This document shows, in pieces, positions 1 through 10,537 of a DNA stretch of 64,000 bases. Where the stretch lies: assembly GCF_003993775.1 (NCBI RefSeq), contig NZ_RJRZ01000002.1, positions 62,001 through 126,000 of the forward strand, given 5' to 3'. Numbering within the stretch: the first letter of the stretch is position 1; each line of letters begins with the position of its first letter. Below the pieces are notes generated by a model. The model searched no databases. It had not been told where the DNA came from and saw only the letters and a program-made list of their open reading frames with translations. Origin of the DNA: Frigidibacter oleivorans. GTDB lineage: Bacteria; Pseudomonadota; Alphaproteobacteria; Rhodobacterales; Rhodobacteraceae. Position numbers and translations under genes: made by a program.

Positions 1-16
1 TGAGCTACGGGGGCGT

Positions 17-34
17 CCGGTCCGGCGGGACCGG
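17..34 (+). terminator. Possible terminator hairpin at window edge
   Basis: CCGGTCC, loop GGCG, GGACCGG form a perfect 7-bp stem. It follows a TGA at 1-3 that could be the stop of a gene outside the window. There is no real T-run after it, so this is a weak call. Confidence 0.3.
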
Positions 35-244
35 CCGCGCCCTTCATGCGGGCAAATGCGGCGCGTTGCAAGTACGGGGGCAATGACAGGCGGCAAGCGC
101 GGGGGCAGGTCGGGCGGCCATCGGGGATCGGGCGGGATGTCGGGGGAGGTGTCGGGGGGGCAGATCTTGGCCCACCGCCCCCCCGGGGTCCGTTGCGTCT
201 GGATAGGAAGCTTGCGTGACGCGCCGGAGTCCGGGCTTCCGCCC

Positions 245-256
245 GTTAGCGTTAAC
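245..256. promoter_or_regulatory. Candidate LacI/GntR-type operator
   Basis: GTTAGCGTTAAC is a 10-of-12 palindrome with a central CG step, the usual form of LacI-family operators and close to the TGTTA(N)4TAACA pattern of gluconate-type GntR repressors. It lies 74 bp before the ATG of the adjacent LacI-family gene, consistent with autoregulation and perhaps control of a divergent operon left of the window. The site is seen directly; its binding is inferred. Confidence 0.55.
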
Positions 257-329
257 ATAGCAGGCGCGGCGCGGCTTGCACAAGGTTTTCCTTTGGCGCT
301 ATGCAGATTGCATCGCCCCCAGCCCGGAC

Positions 330-1373
330 ATGCCAGTGCCCCAACCGCCCGTCCCGCCCGAACCGCGCCGCCCCCTGACGCTGAGGGACGTGTCCGAAGC
401 GTCCGGCGTGTCGGAAATGACGGTCAGCCGGGTGCTGCGGAACCGGGGCGACGTGTCGGTGGCGACGCGGGAAAAGGTGCTGGCGGCCGCCAAGGGGCTT
501 GGCTACGTGCCGAACAAGATCGCGGGGGCGCTGGCCAGCCAGCGGGTCAACCTCGTCGCCGTGGTGATCCCCTCGCTCGGCAACCTCGTCTTCCCCGAGG
601 TGCTGGCGGGCGTGTCGGAAACGCTGGAGGATACCGGGCTGCAGCCGGTCTTCGGCGTCACCAACTATTCCCCCGACCGCGAAGAGGCGGTGCTGTACGA
701 AATGCTCAGCTGGCGGCCCTCGGGCGTGATCGTCGCGGGGCTCGAACATTCCGACGCGGCCTCGGCCATGCTGCGCAATGCCGGCATCCCCATCGTCGAG
801 ATCATGGATGTGGATGGCGAGCCCATCGATTCGGTCGTCGGCATCTCGCATATGCGCGCGGGGCGCGAGATGGCGCGGGCGATCGTGGCGGCGGGCTATC
901 GCCGGATCGGGTTCCTCGGCACGAAGATGCCGCTCGACCACCGGGCGCGGAAACGGATGGAGGGGTTCGAGGCGGGGCTGGCCGAGGCGGGCCTGGCGCT
1001 GGCGGATCGCGAGTTCTATTCCGGCGGATCGGCGCTGGCCAAGGGGCGCGAGATGACGCAGGCGATGCTGGCCCGCTCGCCCGATCTCGATTTCCTCTAC
1101 TACTCCAACGACATGATCGGCGCGGGCGGGCTGTTGTGGTGTCTGGGCCAGGGGCTGGACGTGCCGGGCAAGATCGGGCTGGCCGGGTTCAACGGCGTCG
1201 ATCTGCTGGACGGTCTGCCGGTGCGGCTGGCCACGATGGATGCCTGCCGGCGCGAGATCGGCCAGCAGGCGGCGAAGATCGTCGCGGGGCAGAGCGGGTC
1301 GGGCCTGATCGGTGGCGAGCGGATCGAACTGACCCCGCGCCTGCAACCCGGCGACACCATCCGCAAGGCCTGA
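330..1373 (+). CDS. LacI-family transcriptional regulator (GntR-like)
   Basis: This is a DNA-binding repressor of the LacI/GalR family, 347 aa from the ATG at 330; a TTG at 276 would add 18 unconserved residues. The N-terminal helix-turn-helix and hinge helix (about residues 13-60) read LTLRDVSEASGVSEMTVSRV followed by NKIAGALASQR. The rest is a periplasmic-binding-protein-like effector domain (about 65-335) with the usual IPSLGNLVF, GVIVAGLEH and FLGTKM segments. The best resemblance is to gluconate-utilisation GntR regulators. No sugar gene lies downstream, since the next gene is a glycosyltransferase 141 bp away, so its target is probably itself or genes left of position 1. The effector is unknown. 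Confidence 0.85.
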   Translation: MPVPQPPVPPEPRRPLTLRDVSEASGVSEMTVSRVLRNRGDVSVATREKVLAAAKGLGYVPNKIAGALASQRVNLVAVVIPSLGNLVFPEVLAGVSETLEDTGLQPVFGVTNYSPDREEAVLYEMLSWRPSGVIVAGLEHSDAASAMLRNAGIPIVEIMDVDGEPIDSVVGISHMRAGREMARAIVAAGYRRIGFLGTKMPLDHRARKRMEGFEAGLAEAGLALADREFYSGGSALAKGREMTQAMLARSPDLDFLYYSNDMIGAGGLLWCLGQGLDVPGKIGLAGFNGVDLLDGLPVRLATMDACRREIGQQAAKIVAGQSGSGLIGGERIELTPRLQPGDTIRKA

Positions 1374-1514
1374 CCCGGCGGCCGCCCGGCGGGGACGCGG
1401 CCGGCCAGATGGACAAGCCCGCCCGGCTCGTGTTTAACGGCTGGGTGCCCGAGCGCCGCCCCCAGACCGGCGCGGCGCGGGGAGCAGCGGAACGGACGGG
1501 ACGGGCAGGCCGGG

Positions 1515-2258
1515 ATGACAGAGGTTTCCATCGTGATCCCGATGAAGAACGAGGCCGGCAACGTCGCCGCGCTGCTGCGCGAGATCGTCGCCGCCTGTTC
1601 CCCGGGACCGGATTTCGAGATCCTCGTGGTCGATGACGGTTCGACCGACGGCACGGGCGAGGCGGTGCGCGCCCTGTCGGCGGAAATCCCGGCGCTGCGG
1701 CTGTTGCGGCATGAACGGTCCGGCGGACAGTCTGCGGCGGTGCATTCGGGCGTGCTGGCGGCGCGCGGCGCGATCTGCTGCACGCTGGACGGCGACGGGC
1801 AGAACCCGCCCGCCGAACTGCCCCGACTGATGGCGCCGCTGCTGGCCGATACCTCGGGCCGGCTGGGGCTGGTCGCGGGTCAGCGCGTGGAACGGCAGGA
1901 CACCGCGTCGAAAAAGCTGGCCAGCCGCGCCGCGAACCGGCTGCGCGGCTGGATGCTGAAGGACGGCACCCGCGACACCGGCTGCGGGCTGAAGGCGTTT
2001 CGCCGGGCGGGCTTCCTCGAACTGCCCTATTTCGACCACATGCACCGCTACCTGCCGGCGCTGTTCCGCCGCGACGGCTGGGACATCGCCCATGTCGATG
2101 TCAGCCACCGGGGGCGGATGTCGGGGCGGTCGAACTATTCCAACATCCAGCGGGCGCTGGTCGGGCTTTACGACCTCGTCGGCGTGGCCTGGCTGATCCG
2201 GCGGCGCAAGAAGGCGCGCCCGGTCGAACTGCCCCTGCATCCGCGGAGCGAGCCATGA
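1515..2258 (+). CDS. GT2 family polyprenyl-phosphate glycosyltransferase
   Basis: A 247-aa GT-A fold glycosyltransferase of the dolichol-phosphate mannose synthase/ArnC type. It should transfer a sugar from a nucleotide donor to undecaprenyl phosphate on the cytoplasmic face. VSIVIPMKNEAGNV (4-17), VVDDGSTDGT (38-47) and the metal-binding LDGDGQNP (91-98) are typical, as is the later DTGCGLKAF segment. No C-terminal membrane pair is present, so it is the short DPM1-like form. It overlaps the next gene by ATGA and so is translationally coupled to the LAB_N-like protein and the GT39 enzyme. The three probably make and transfer one lipid-linked sugar. The sugar cannot be read from the sequence. 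Confidence 0.85.
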   Translation: MTEVSIVIPMKNEAGNVAALLREIVAACSPGPDFEILVVDDGSTDGTGEAVRALSAEIPALRLLRHERSGGQSAAVHSGVLAARGAICCTLDGDGQNPPAELPRLMAPLLADTSGRLGLVAGQRVERQDTASKKLASRAANRLRGWMLKDGTRDTGCGLKAFRRAGFLELPYFDHMHRYLPALFRRDGWDIAHVDVSHRGRMSGRSNYSNIQRALVGLYDLVGVAWLIRRRKKARPVELPLHPRSEP

Positions 2259-2560
2259 AAGACGCGGTCTTTGCCTTCCTGCATGTCGGGGGATGGCGCG
2301 AATTCTGGTGGGTGATGATCGGGCTGGCGGGGCAGCTTCTGTTCACCGCCCGCTTCCTCGTGCAGTGGCTGGCCTCGGAACGGGCGCGGCGGTCGGTGGT
2401 GCCGGTGGCCTTCTGGTGGTTTTCCATCGGCGGCGGGCTGATCCTGCTGGCCTATGCGATCTACCGGCGCGATCCGGTCTTCGTGCTGGGGCAGGGTATG
2501 GGGCTGTTCATCTACCTGCGTAACCTGTGGCTGATCGAGGCGGAACGGCGTGCGGCCTGA
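2255..2560 (+). CDS. LAB_N-domain small membrane protein (lipid A biosynthesis-like)
   Basis: A 101-aa integral membrane protein matching the family called 'lipid-A-disaccharide synthase N-terminal domain', which exists on its own and is not LpxB. Three hydrophobic helices are visible (about 17-38, 49-66, 72-90). Its hallmark is the QLLFTARFLVQWLASE segment (27-42), followed by PVAFWWFSI and GLFIYLRNLWLI. It sits between GT2 and GT39 genes with a 4-bp overlap before and an 11-bp overlap after. That suggests a role in presenting or flipping the lipid-linked sugar, similar in logic to ArnE/ArnF. This role is inferred, as the domain has no settled biochemical function. Confidence 0.8.
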   Translation: MKDAVFAFLHVGGWREFWWVMIGLAGQLLFTARFLVQWLASERARRSVVPVAFWWFSIGGGLILLAYAIYRRDPVFVLGQGMGLFIYLRNLWLIEAERRAA

Positions 2561-4004
2561 CAGCCGCGACTGGCTGGCCCCCGCGCTGGTCGCGGTGGGG
2601 GCGCTGACGGCGCTGCGCATCCTCGCGCTGGCGCTGACGCCGATGGACCTGTTCGTCGACGAGGCGCAATACTGGCTGTGGTCCGAGGATCCGGCCTTCG
2701 GCTATTACTCGAAGCCGCCGCTCATCGCCTGGGTGATCGGGCTGTCGACTTTCCTGGGCGGGTCGGACGCACCGTTCTGGATCCGGCTGCCGGGGCCCCT
2801 GCTGCACATGGCGACGGCGCTGATCCTGGGTGCCGTGGCCGCGCGGCTGTGGAACGGGCGGGCGGCGGTGTTCACCGCGGCGGGCTTCGCCACGCTGCCG
2901 ATGGTGGCGGTCGCGTCGATCCTGATCTCGACCGATACGGTGATGTTTCCGTTCCTCGCCGCCGCACTCTGGTTCTGGCTGCGCGCGGCGGAACGCCGGG
3001 GCATCGCCGCGGCGCTGGCGGCGGGGGCCTGCCTCGGCCTCGCGATCCTCGGGAAATATGCCGGGGTCTATTATCTTGGGGGGGCGGCGCTGGCGGCGCT
3101 CGCGGTGCCGGCGATGCGGCTGCGGCCGGCGCAGGCGGGGGCGGCGCTGCTGGCCTGCGGGCTGGTCGTTGCGCCGAACCTGATCTGGAATGCCGCGAAC
3201 GGCTTCTCGACGCTGAACCACACGCTCGACAATGCCGACTGGGTGCGCGACCCCGGCGCACGCTCGACCGTCGGGCTGATCGACCCGGCGCTGTTCCTGC
3301 TGGAACAGTTCGGGGTGTTCGGGCCGGTGCTGTTCGGGGCGCTGGTCGGGCTGACGCTCGCCGCGGTCCGGGGCGCGGCCCGGGCGCCGGTGCCGCTGCT
3401 GCTGTGCCTTGCGCTGCCGCCGCTGGCGGTGGTGACGGTGCAGGCCTTCCTCGCCGAGGCCTATGCCAACTGGGCGGCCTCGGCCTATGTCGCAGGCACC
3501 GTCGCCGTGGTGCCCTGGCTTCTGGCGCGGGCGCGGGGCTGGCTCGCGGCCTCGTTCCTGATCAACGGCGCAGTCTGCCTTGCCCTGCCCCTGGGCGCGA
3601 TCTTCGCCGACCGCCTGTCCCTTGGCGGCGATCTTCTCTTCGCGCGCTACCTGGGCCGGGCCGAGATGTCGCGCGCCATCATCGACACCGCCCGGGCCGA
3701 GGGGCTGTCGACCGTCACCGCCCGCAACCGCGACATTCTCGCCGACCTGTTCCATACCGGGCGGGACAGCGGCCTCAGCTTTCGCGCCGTGGTCGATGCC
3801 GGCCCCGCGCCGCATCACTACGCGCTGAAATTCCCGCTCGATCCCGGCCAACCGGGCGATGTCCTCTATGCCACGACCAGCCCCACCGCACCGCCCTGCG
3901 TGGCGGCCGCCCCGCCCCTGCGGCAGATCACCCCGGCCGAAGGGGCCTGGGCCGGCGACCGGGTCACGCTGTGGCGGGTCCCGGCGGGATGCTGGCAGGG
4001 CTGA
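2550..4004 (+). CDS. GT39/ArnT-like membrane glycosyltransferase
   Basis: A 484-aa GT-C fold enzyme starting at GTG 2550, inside the end of the previous gene. The first periplasmic loop has DLFVDEAQYW (about 33-42, with the catalytic DE pair) and GYYSKPPLIAW (51-61), the signature of ArnT/RgtA-type transferases that use polyprenyl-phosphate sugars. About ten hydrophobic helices follow and then a soluble periplasmic C-terminus. It probably moves the sugar made by the upstream GT2 enzyme onto lipid A, core LPS or another envelope acceptor. Its last 41 bp overlap the 3' end of oxyR on the opposite strand. Confidence 0.85.
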   Translation: MRPDSRDWLAPALVAVGALTALRILALALTPMDLFVDEAQYWLWSEDPAFGYYSKPPLIAWVIGLSTFLGGSDAPFWIRLPGPLLHMATALILGAVAARLWNGRAAVFTAAGFATLPMVAVASILISTDTVMFPFLAAALWFWLRAAERRGIAAALAAGACLGLAILGKYAGVYYLGGAALAALAVPAMRLRPAQAGAALLACGLVVAPNLIWNAANGFSTLNHTLDNADWVRDPGARSTVGLIDPALFLLEQFGVFGPVLFGALVGLTLAAVRGAARAPVPLLLCLALPPLAVVTVQAFLAEAYANWAASAYVAGTVAVVPWLLARARGWLAASFLINGAVCLALPLGAIFADRLSLGGDLLFARYLGRAEMSRAIIDTARAEGLSTVTARNRDILADLFHTGRDSGLSFRAVVDAGPAPHHYALKFPLDPGQPGDVLYATTSPTAPPCVAAAPPLRQITPAEGAWAGDRVTLWRVPAGCWQG

Positions 4005-4920
4005 GGGCATGGCCCTCGGCCGGGCTGAGCGTGCCGCCTGGGGCCAGGCTGCGCATCGTCTCTACCAGCGGGGCATAATGCCGCCCCAGCGGATTGGTCC
4101 GCCGCCAGATCACCCCGATCGTGCGGCTTGGCCGCGGCGCGGGCAGCCGGGCCACCGCCACCGGCGCGATACGGGTTTCCATCGCGACCGCCATCTGCGG
4201 GATCAGCGTCACCCCGATCCCCGCCCCCACCATCTGCACCAGGGTGGACAGCGAACTGCCCTCCATCAGGTTGCGGATCGTCGGCGCGCGGTTGCAGAAG
4301 GACAGCGCCTGATCGCGGAAGCAATGCCCCTCTTCCAGCAGCAACAGCCGCATCTCGGGCAGCGCCTCGGGCGGGGGCACCGGCGCATCGGCATCGGCCA
4401 GCGGCCGGACCAGCACGAATTCCTCGGCGAACAGCGGCTGTTCCAGCAGCGCGGGTTCCGACACCGGCAGCGCCGTCACCGCCATGTCGAGCCGGCCTTC
4501 CAGCAGATCCTCGACCAGCCGCGGGGTCACCGTCTCGCGCGGGCGCAGGTCCAGCGTCGGATGGCTGGCCTGCAGCCGCTGGATCATCCGCGGCAGCAGA
4601 TAGGGCGCCACGGTCGGAATCATGCCGATTCGCAGCGGCCCGGTCAGCGGGCCGTCGGCGGCGCGGGCGAGCGTCCCCAGCTCGTCGACCGAGCGCAGGA
4701 TGTCACGCGCCCGTTCGGCGAAGACCTCGCCCAGCCCGGTCAGCCGCACCTGCCGCGCCCCCCGTTCGATCAGCGGCGCGCCGAGGATATCCTCCAGCTC
4801 CTTCATCTGCAGGGACAGGGCCGGCTGCGAGATGGCGCAAGCCTCGGCCGCGCGGCCGAAATGCAGCTGCTGCGACAGCGCGTCGAAATAGCGAAGGTGG
4901 CGCATGGTGATGGCACTCAT
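3964..4920 (-). CDS. oxyR: Hydrogen peroxide-sensing regulator OxyR (LysR family)
   Basis: A 318-aa LysR-type regulator that activates katG and other peroxide-defence genes. The winged HTH is at the N-terminus (HFGRAAEACAISQPALSLQMKE, about 20-41). The redox pair is clear: GHCFRDQALSFC places Cys200 and Cys209 nine residues apart, as in E. coli OxyR (C199/C208), so it should sense peroxide by disulfide formation. I chose the ATG at 4920 because family members begin a few residues before the MRHLRYF motif; an ATG at 4941 gives an unconserved extension and one at 4905 is possible. It is divergent from katG. The C-terminal tail overlaps the convergent GT39 gene by 41 bp. Confidence 0.93.
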   Translation of the reverse strand: MSAITMRHLRYFDALSQQLHFGRAAEACAISQPALSLQMKELEDILGAPLIERGARQVRLTGLGEVFAERARDILRSVDELGTLARAADGPLTGPLRIGMIPTVAPYLLPRMIQRLQASHPTLDLRPRETVTPRLVEDLLEGRLDMAVTALPVSEPALLEQPLFAEEFVLVRPLADADAPVPPPEALPEMRLLLLEEGHCFRDQALSFCNRAPTIRNLMEGSSLSTLVQMVGAGIGVTLIPQMAVAMETRIAPVAVARLPAPRPSRTIGVIWRRTNPLGRHYAPLVETMRSLAPGGTLSPAEGHALSPASIPPGPATA

Positions 4921-4955
4921 AAGCGCACCATATGGGGGCAATTTGAAAATGAAAA

Positions 4956-4983
4956 TTCTAATTATCCTGCGACTCTGCTAGAA
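4956..4983. promoter_or_regulatory. Candidate OxyR-type inverted repeat between oxyR and katG
   Basis: The divergent spacer holds TTCTA, 18 bases, TAGAA, a dyad in its only AT-rich part. LysR-family regulators bind such interrupted dyads, and OxyR controls divergent catalase genes in many proteobacteria. A possible katG -35 (TTGAAA at 4943) overlaps its left edge. The repeat is seen directly; its use is inferred. Confidence 0.4.
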
Positions 4984-5051
4984 CCCGCGTCGAACCGGCG
5001 GAGTCCGGGCGTGGTGACACGGGACCGTCACCTTCGCCTGCCACCGGATGA

Positions 5052-7253
<2,202 letters not shown>

Positions 7254-7276
7254 GGCCGGTCACGGCAGAACCGACG

Positions 7277-7298
7277 CGGCGGGCCCCCGGGCCCGCCG
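7277..7298 (+). terminator. GC-rich hairpin after katG
   Basis: CGGCGGGCCC and GGGCCCGCCG form an almost continuous inverted repeat 23 bp after the katG stop, followed by TTCTCATTT. It lies between convergent katG and tcuB and could serve katG. The T-tract is interrupted. Confidence 0.55.
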
Positions 7299-7356
7299 TT
7301 CTCATTTGCGGCGGGCCGTGCCCTCGCCCGTTCGCCGGGCCGCAGCCGGTGCGGAC

Positions 7357-8457
7357 CTATTCGCCGCCGCCGGCCGGTGCGGGCTTGCCGGCCTCGGCGA
7401 CCAGCGCGGCGAGGCGGAAGAAGCCGTGCACCATCTTGGAAAAGGGCATCAGCAGGAACAGCACCATGACGGTGGCCAGATGCACGGCCAGCAGCGGGCC
7501 GACCAGCGCGGTACCGCTGGCCCCGTACAGCGCCAGCCCGGTGGCGGCGATGGCGCCCAGAAGCAGGATGAAGGCCATCTCTCCGCCCCACACCCGCACG
7601 GCACCGAGCGCGGCGGTCGCCCGCAGTTTCAGCCAGACCAGACCGGCGGTGCCCGCCAGCATCATCACGCCCCCCGGCACCCCCAGGATCTTGGGCGGCG
7701 ACAGCAGCGGATAGGGTGCCTCCCAGCCGAAGCCGTAATGCAGCACCGTGCCGCTGGCGGTGGAGGCGAAGCACAGCAGGAAGCCGTACATCATCAGCTG
7801 GTGAAAGACCCGGCGGCGGTCGCTGAAGCGGTCGCCCTCCTCGAAGTTGCAGCCCTCGCCATGACCGCCGGACAGGTTCTTCATCCGGGCGGCGCTGTCG
7901 AAGGCGCGCAGCACATGCGACAGGCGGACCCGCCCGCCCCCGACCTCGCGCCAGTAGTCGCGCAGCGACAGCCCGATCAGCGCCAGCGGCAGCAGGAAGG
8001 CCGGCACGAAGATCGCGACCAGCGTGTTATGCGCCAGATAGGCGTAGAAGCCCGCGCCCGTCTCGGGGCGCAGGGCCGCCAGCGCCCAGAAGAACGCGGC
8101 CAGCGCCACGACCAGCGCCCCGGCCATGGCGACGCCATGGGTCTGGAACAGCCGCGCCAGCGCCTGCGGGCGGGCCAGCCGTTCCCAGCTGTCCACCCGC
8201 ACCTCGGCCAGCGCGGCGGGGATGTTCAGCGCGAATTCATGCGGCGCGGTATACTGGCAGGCGTAATAGCAGCCGCGGCAGTTGTGGCAGAGATTGGCAA
8301 GCTGCGTCAGGTCGCCGTCGGCGAAGGCCCGTTCCCGCGTCATCGCCGGGAAGACGGCGCAGAACCCCTCGCAATAGCGGCAGGCATTGCAGATCTCGAT
8401 CTGGCGGCGCGCCTCTTCGGTGGCCGACAGTTGCGGGGGTGTCAGGTCAAGCGACAT
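7357..8457 (-). CDS. tcuB: Tricarballylate utilization protein TcuB (CitB-like electron carrier)
   Basis: A 366-aa membrane iron-sulfur protein that passes electrons from FADH2 on TcuA to the quinone pool. The N-terminus has two cysteine clusters: C23-x2-C26-x2-C29-x3-C33 and C57-x2-C60-x2-C63-x3-C67, fitting two [4Fe-4S] centres. Six or so transmembrane helices follow (for example about 107-130, 140-165, 230-250, 265-285, 300-320), as in the CitB/TcuB family. It overlaps the end of tcuA by 11 bp and is the last gene of the gntR-tcuA-tcuB operon. The family is known from Salmonella tricarballylate growth. Confidence 0.9.
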   Translation of the reverse strand: MSLDLTPPQLSATEEARRQIEICNACRYCEGFCAVFPAMTRERAFADGDLTQLANLCHNCRGCYYACQYTAPHEFALNIPAALAEVRVDSWERLARPQALARLFQTHGVAMAGALVVALAAFFWALAALRPETGAGFYAYLAHNTLVAIFVPAFLLPLALIGLSLRDYWREVGGGRVRLSHVLRAFDSAARMKNLSGGHGEGCNFEEGDRFSDRRRVFHQLMMYGFLLCFASTASGTVLHYGFGWEAPYPLLSPPKILGVPGGVMMLAGTAGLVWLKLRATAALGAVRVWGGEMAFILLLGAIAATGLALYGASGTALVGPLLAVHLATVMVLFLLMPFSKMVHGFFRLAALVAEAGKPAPAGGGE

Positions 8458-9838
8458 GCGCGGCGGCCTCCTTGCCTGCGATGCGTCCGAAGACGGTGCC
8501 GATGGTCATGCCGAAGCCGGCCAGATAGCCCTGCCCCAGAATGGAGCCGGCCATGATCTCGCCCGCGGCCCAGAGGTTGCGGATCGGTCCGGCGGCGGTA
8601 TGGACCTGCGCGCGGGCATCCACCTTCAGCCCCAGATAGGTGAAGGTCACGCCGGGGCGCAGCTGATAGCCGTAGAAGGGCGGGGTATCGAGCGGCCGGG
8701 CCCAGTTGGTCTTGGCGATCTCCAGCCCCTCGGTCCGCAGCCCGTCCAGCTCGGTCGGGTGGAAGGGACCGGGACGGCAGGCGGCGTTGAACCCGTCCAC
8801 CGTCCGGCGCACCGCCTGCGGGTCGAGGTTCATCTGCGCGGCCAGCCCCTCGATCGTGTCGGCCTTCACCGGCGGAAAGACCGAGGGCATGAACAGATCG
8901 ATGGATTTCGCGTCGATCAGCGCATAACCCACCTGATCGGGCTGGGCCGCCACCAGACGGCCCCAGATGGCATAGCGTTTGGGCCAGACATCCTCGCCCT
9001 CGTCGTAGAAGCGGTCGCCGTTCCGGTTCACCACGATGGAGAACGGCACGCAATCCAGCCGGGTGACGATGCCGCCGTCGTATTTCGGGGCGCGGCCGTC
9101 GATGGCGACCGCGTGGCATTGCGTCGGGTCGCCGACCGAGTCCGCGCCCTGATCCAGCATGTCGCGCAGCACCACGCCGCGGTTGTAGGGCGTGCCGCGG
9201 ATCAGGAAATTCCGCGCCGCCGGACCCCAGGCCCGGGCCAGCCAGTCCAGATCGGCCTGAAACCCGCCCGAGGCCAGCACGAAGGCGCGGGCCTGCACCG
9301 TCACCGGGTGGCCGGCGATCTCGGCCTCCGCCCAGGCGATGCGGTCGCCGTCCAGATGCACATGGCTGACCTGCGCGTCATAGGCGATCTTCACGCCCAG
9401 ATCGGCGGCGGTGTTGTAATAGGCATTCACCAGCGCCTTGCCGCCGCCCAGGAAGAAGGCATTGGTCCGGCTGAGGCTGAGCGTGCCGGACAGCGACGGC
9501 TGGAACCGCACGCCATGGGCCTGCATCCAGGGCAGGCATTCTTCCGACGAGCGGATCGCCAGCCGGGCCAGCCCCTCGTCGGTCTTGCCCTTGGTGACCA
9601 GCATCAGGTCGTGCAGATATTCCTCTTCCTCATAGGCGCCGGTCAGCGGGAACATCGGGCCGCGATGCATGCAGCGGAAGTTGCGGGTGTGCCGGCTGTT
9701 GCCGCCGCGATAGGGCGCGGGCGCGCCTTCCAGCACCAGCACGCTGGCCCCGGCTTCGGCGGCGGTGATCGCGGCACACAGCGCGGCATTGCCGCCGCCC
9801 ACAACCGCCAGGTCAAAGGTTTCGGGCCAGTCCTTCAC
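8447..9838 (-). CDS. tcuA: FAD-dependent tricarballylate dehydrogenase TcuA
   Basis: A 463-aa flavoprotein of the fumarate reductase/succinate dehydrogenase group that oxidises tricarballylate to cis-aconitate, feeding the TCA cycle. The N-terminal dinucleotide fold (DLAVVGGGNAALCAA, about 10-24, ending LVLEGAP) and the C-terminal GLKVDARAQV and LWAAGEIMAGSILGQGYLAGFG segments are typical. The start is GTG 9838, coupled to the stop of the upstream GntR gene (GTGA). Electrons would go to TcuB. The reaction is inferred from family and partner; closely related enzymes oxidise other tricarboxylates. Confidence 0.88.
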   Translation of the reverse strand: MKDWPETFDLAVVGGGNAALCAAITAAEAGASVLVLEGAPAPYRGGNSRHTRNFRCMHRGPMFPLTGAYEEEEYLHDLMLVTKGKTDEGLARLAIRSSEECLPWMQAHGVRFQPSLSGTLSLSRTNAFFLGGGKALVNAYYNTAADLGVKIAYDAQVSHVHLDGDRIAWAEAEIAGHPVTVQARAFVLASGGFQADLDWLARAWGPAARNFLIRGTPYNRGVVLRDMLDQGADSVGDPTQCHAVAIDGRAPKYDGGIVTRLDCVPFSIVVNRNGDRFYDEGEDVWPKRYAIWGRLVAAQPDQVGYALIDAKSIDLFMPSVFPPVKADTIEGLAAQMNLDPQAVRRTVDGFNAACRPGPFHPTELDGLRTEGLEIAKTNWARPLDTPPFYGYQLRPGVTFTYLGLKVDARAQVHTAAGPIRNLWAAGEIMAGSILGQGYLAGFGMTIGTVFGRIAGKEAAAHVA

Positions 9839-10503
9839 AGATCGTCCTCCGGTGAAACTTCGCGGCCGCGCATCCCGCGCAGGCGGGCCGACAGCGCGGC
9901 ATCGACATGCAGGCGCATCGCCGCCTCGGCCGCCTGCCCGTCCCGCGCCTGCAGCGCCACCAGCACCGCGCGGTGCTCCTCGACGGCCGAGACGGCGCGT
10001 TCGGCTTCGGTCAGCGTGCTGGGGCCAAGGATCAGCAGCGTCTTCTGCAGCGCGCTCATCGACTTGACGAGAAAGCGGTTGCGGGCCGCCTCGAGCAGGG
10101 TGCGGTGAAACTGCCGGTTCAGTTCACGCGCCTGCGGCCCCGGGTCAGAGGCGGCGAGCGCGTCGTTCAGCGCGGCCAGTTCGGCCAGTTCGACATCCGA
10201 GGCCGCCCGCGCCGCCAGCCGGCCCGCGGTGCCTTCCAGAACCGACCGCATCTCGTACAGTTCCACCACCTCGGCATGGTCGAGGTTGCGGATGGTGGCG
10301 CCCTGCCGGGCCATATGGACGACCAGTCCGTCCGCTTCCAGCTGGCGGATCGCCTCGCGCACGGGGGTGCGGCTGATGCCCAGCCGTTCGGCCAGTTCGG
10401 TTTCGCGCAGCCGCGCGCCGGGGGTCAGCGCGCCGTTGCGGATTTCCTCCAGCAGGCGCCGGTAGGCCCCCTGACCTTGCGGAATTTCACTGTCGTCGGC
10501 CAT
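9835..10503 (-). CDS. GntR-family regulator, FCD subfamily, of the tcu operon
   Basis: A 222-aa repressor with an N-terminal winged helix (ELAERLGISRTPVREAIRQLEADGLV, about 36-61) and an all-helical FCD effector domain, which binds organic acids with a metal ion. I start it at ATG 10503 (MADDSEIP); the frame also opens at 10545, inside the probable operator. It is the first gene of the operon with tcuA and tcuB (4-bp overlap), so it would control itself, tcuAB and probably the divergent AbrB-like gene from the palindrome at 10538-10553. In Salmonella the tcu regulator is LysR-type, so a GntR/FCD regulator is a regulator swap. The effector may be tricarballylate or aconitate. Confidence 0.85.
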   Translation of the reverse strand: MADDSEIPQGQGAYRRLLEEIRNGALTPGARLRETELAERLGISRTPVREAIRQLEADGLVVHMARQGATIRNLDHAEVVELYEMRSVLEGTAGRLAARAASDVELAELAALNDALAASDPGPQARELNRQFHRTLLEAARNRFLVKSMSALQKTLLILGPSTLTEAERAVSAVEEHRAVLVALQARDGQAAEAAMRLHVDAALSARLRGMRGREVSPEDDL

Positions 10504-10537
10504 CGGATCGACTCGCTTGCGGCTGGTGTGTCCGACG

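Larger units (their letters stand above)
1..329. other. Non-coding upstream stretch, no gene supported
   Basis: The first 329 bases contain no reading frame with recognisable protein character; the open frames crossing it are GC-rich shadows. It holds a hairpin at 17-34 and a LacI-type operator at 245-256. A TGA stands at the very first base, so an upstream gene could end at the window edge, but this cannot be decided here. Confidence 0.5.
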
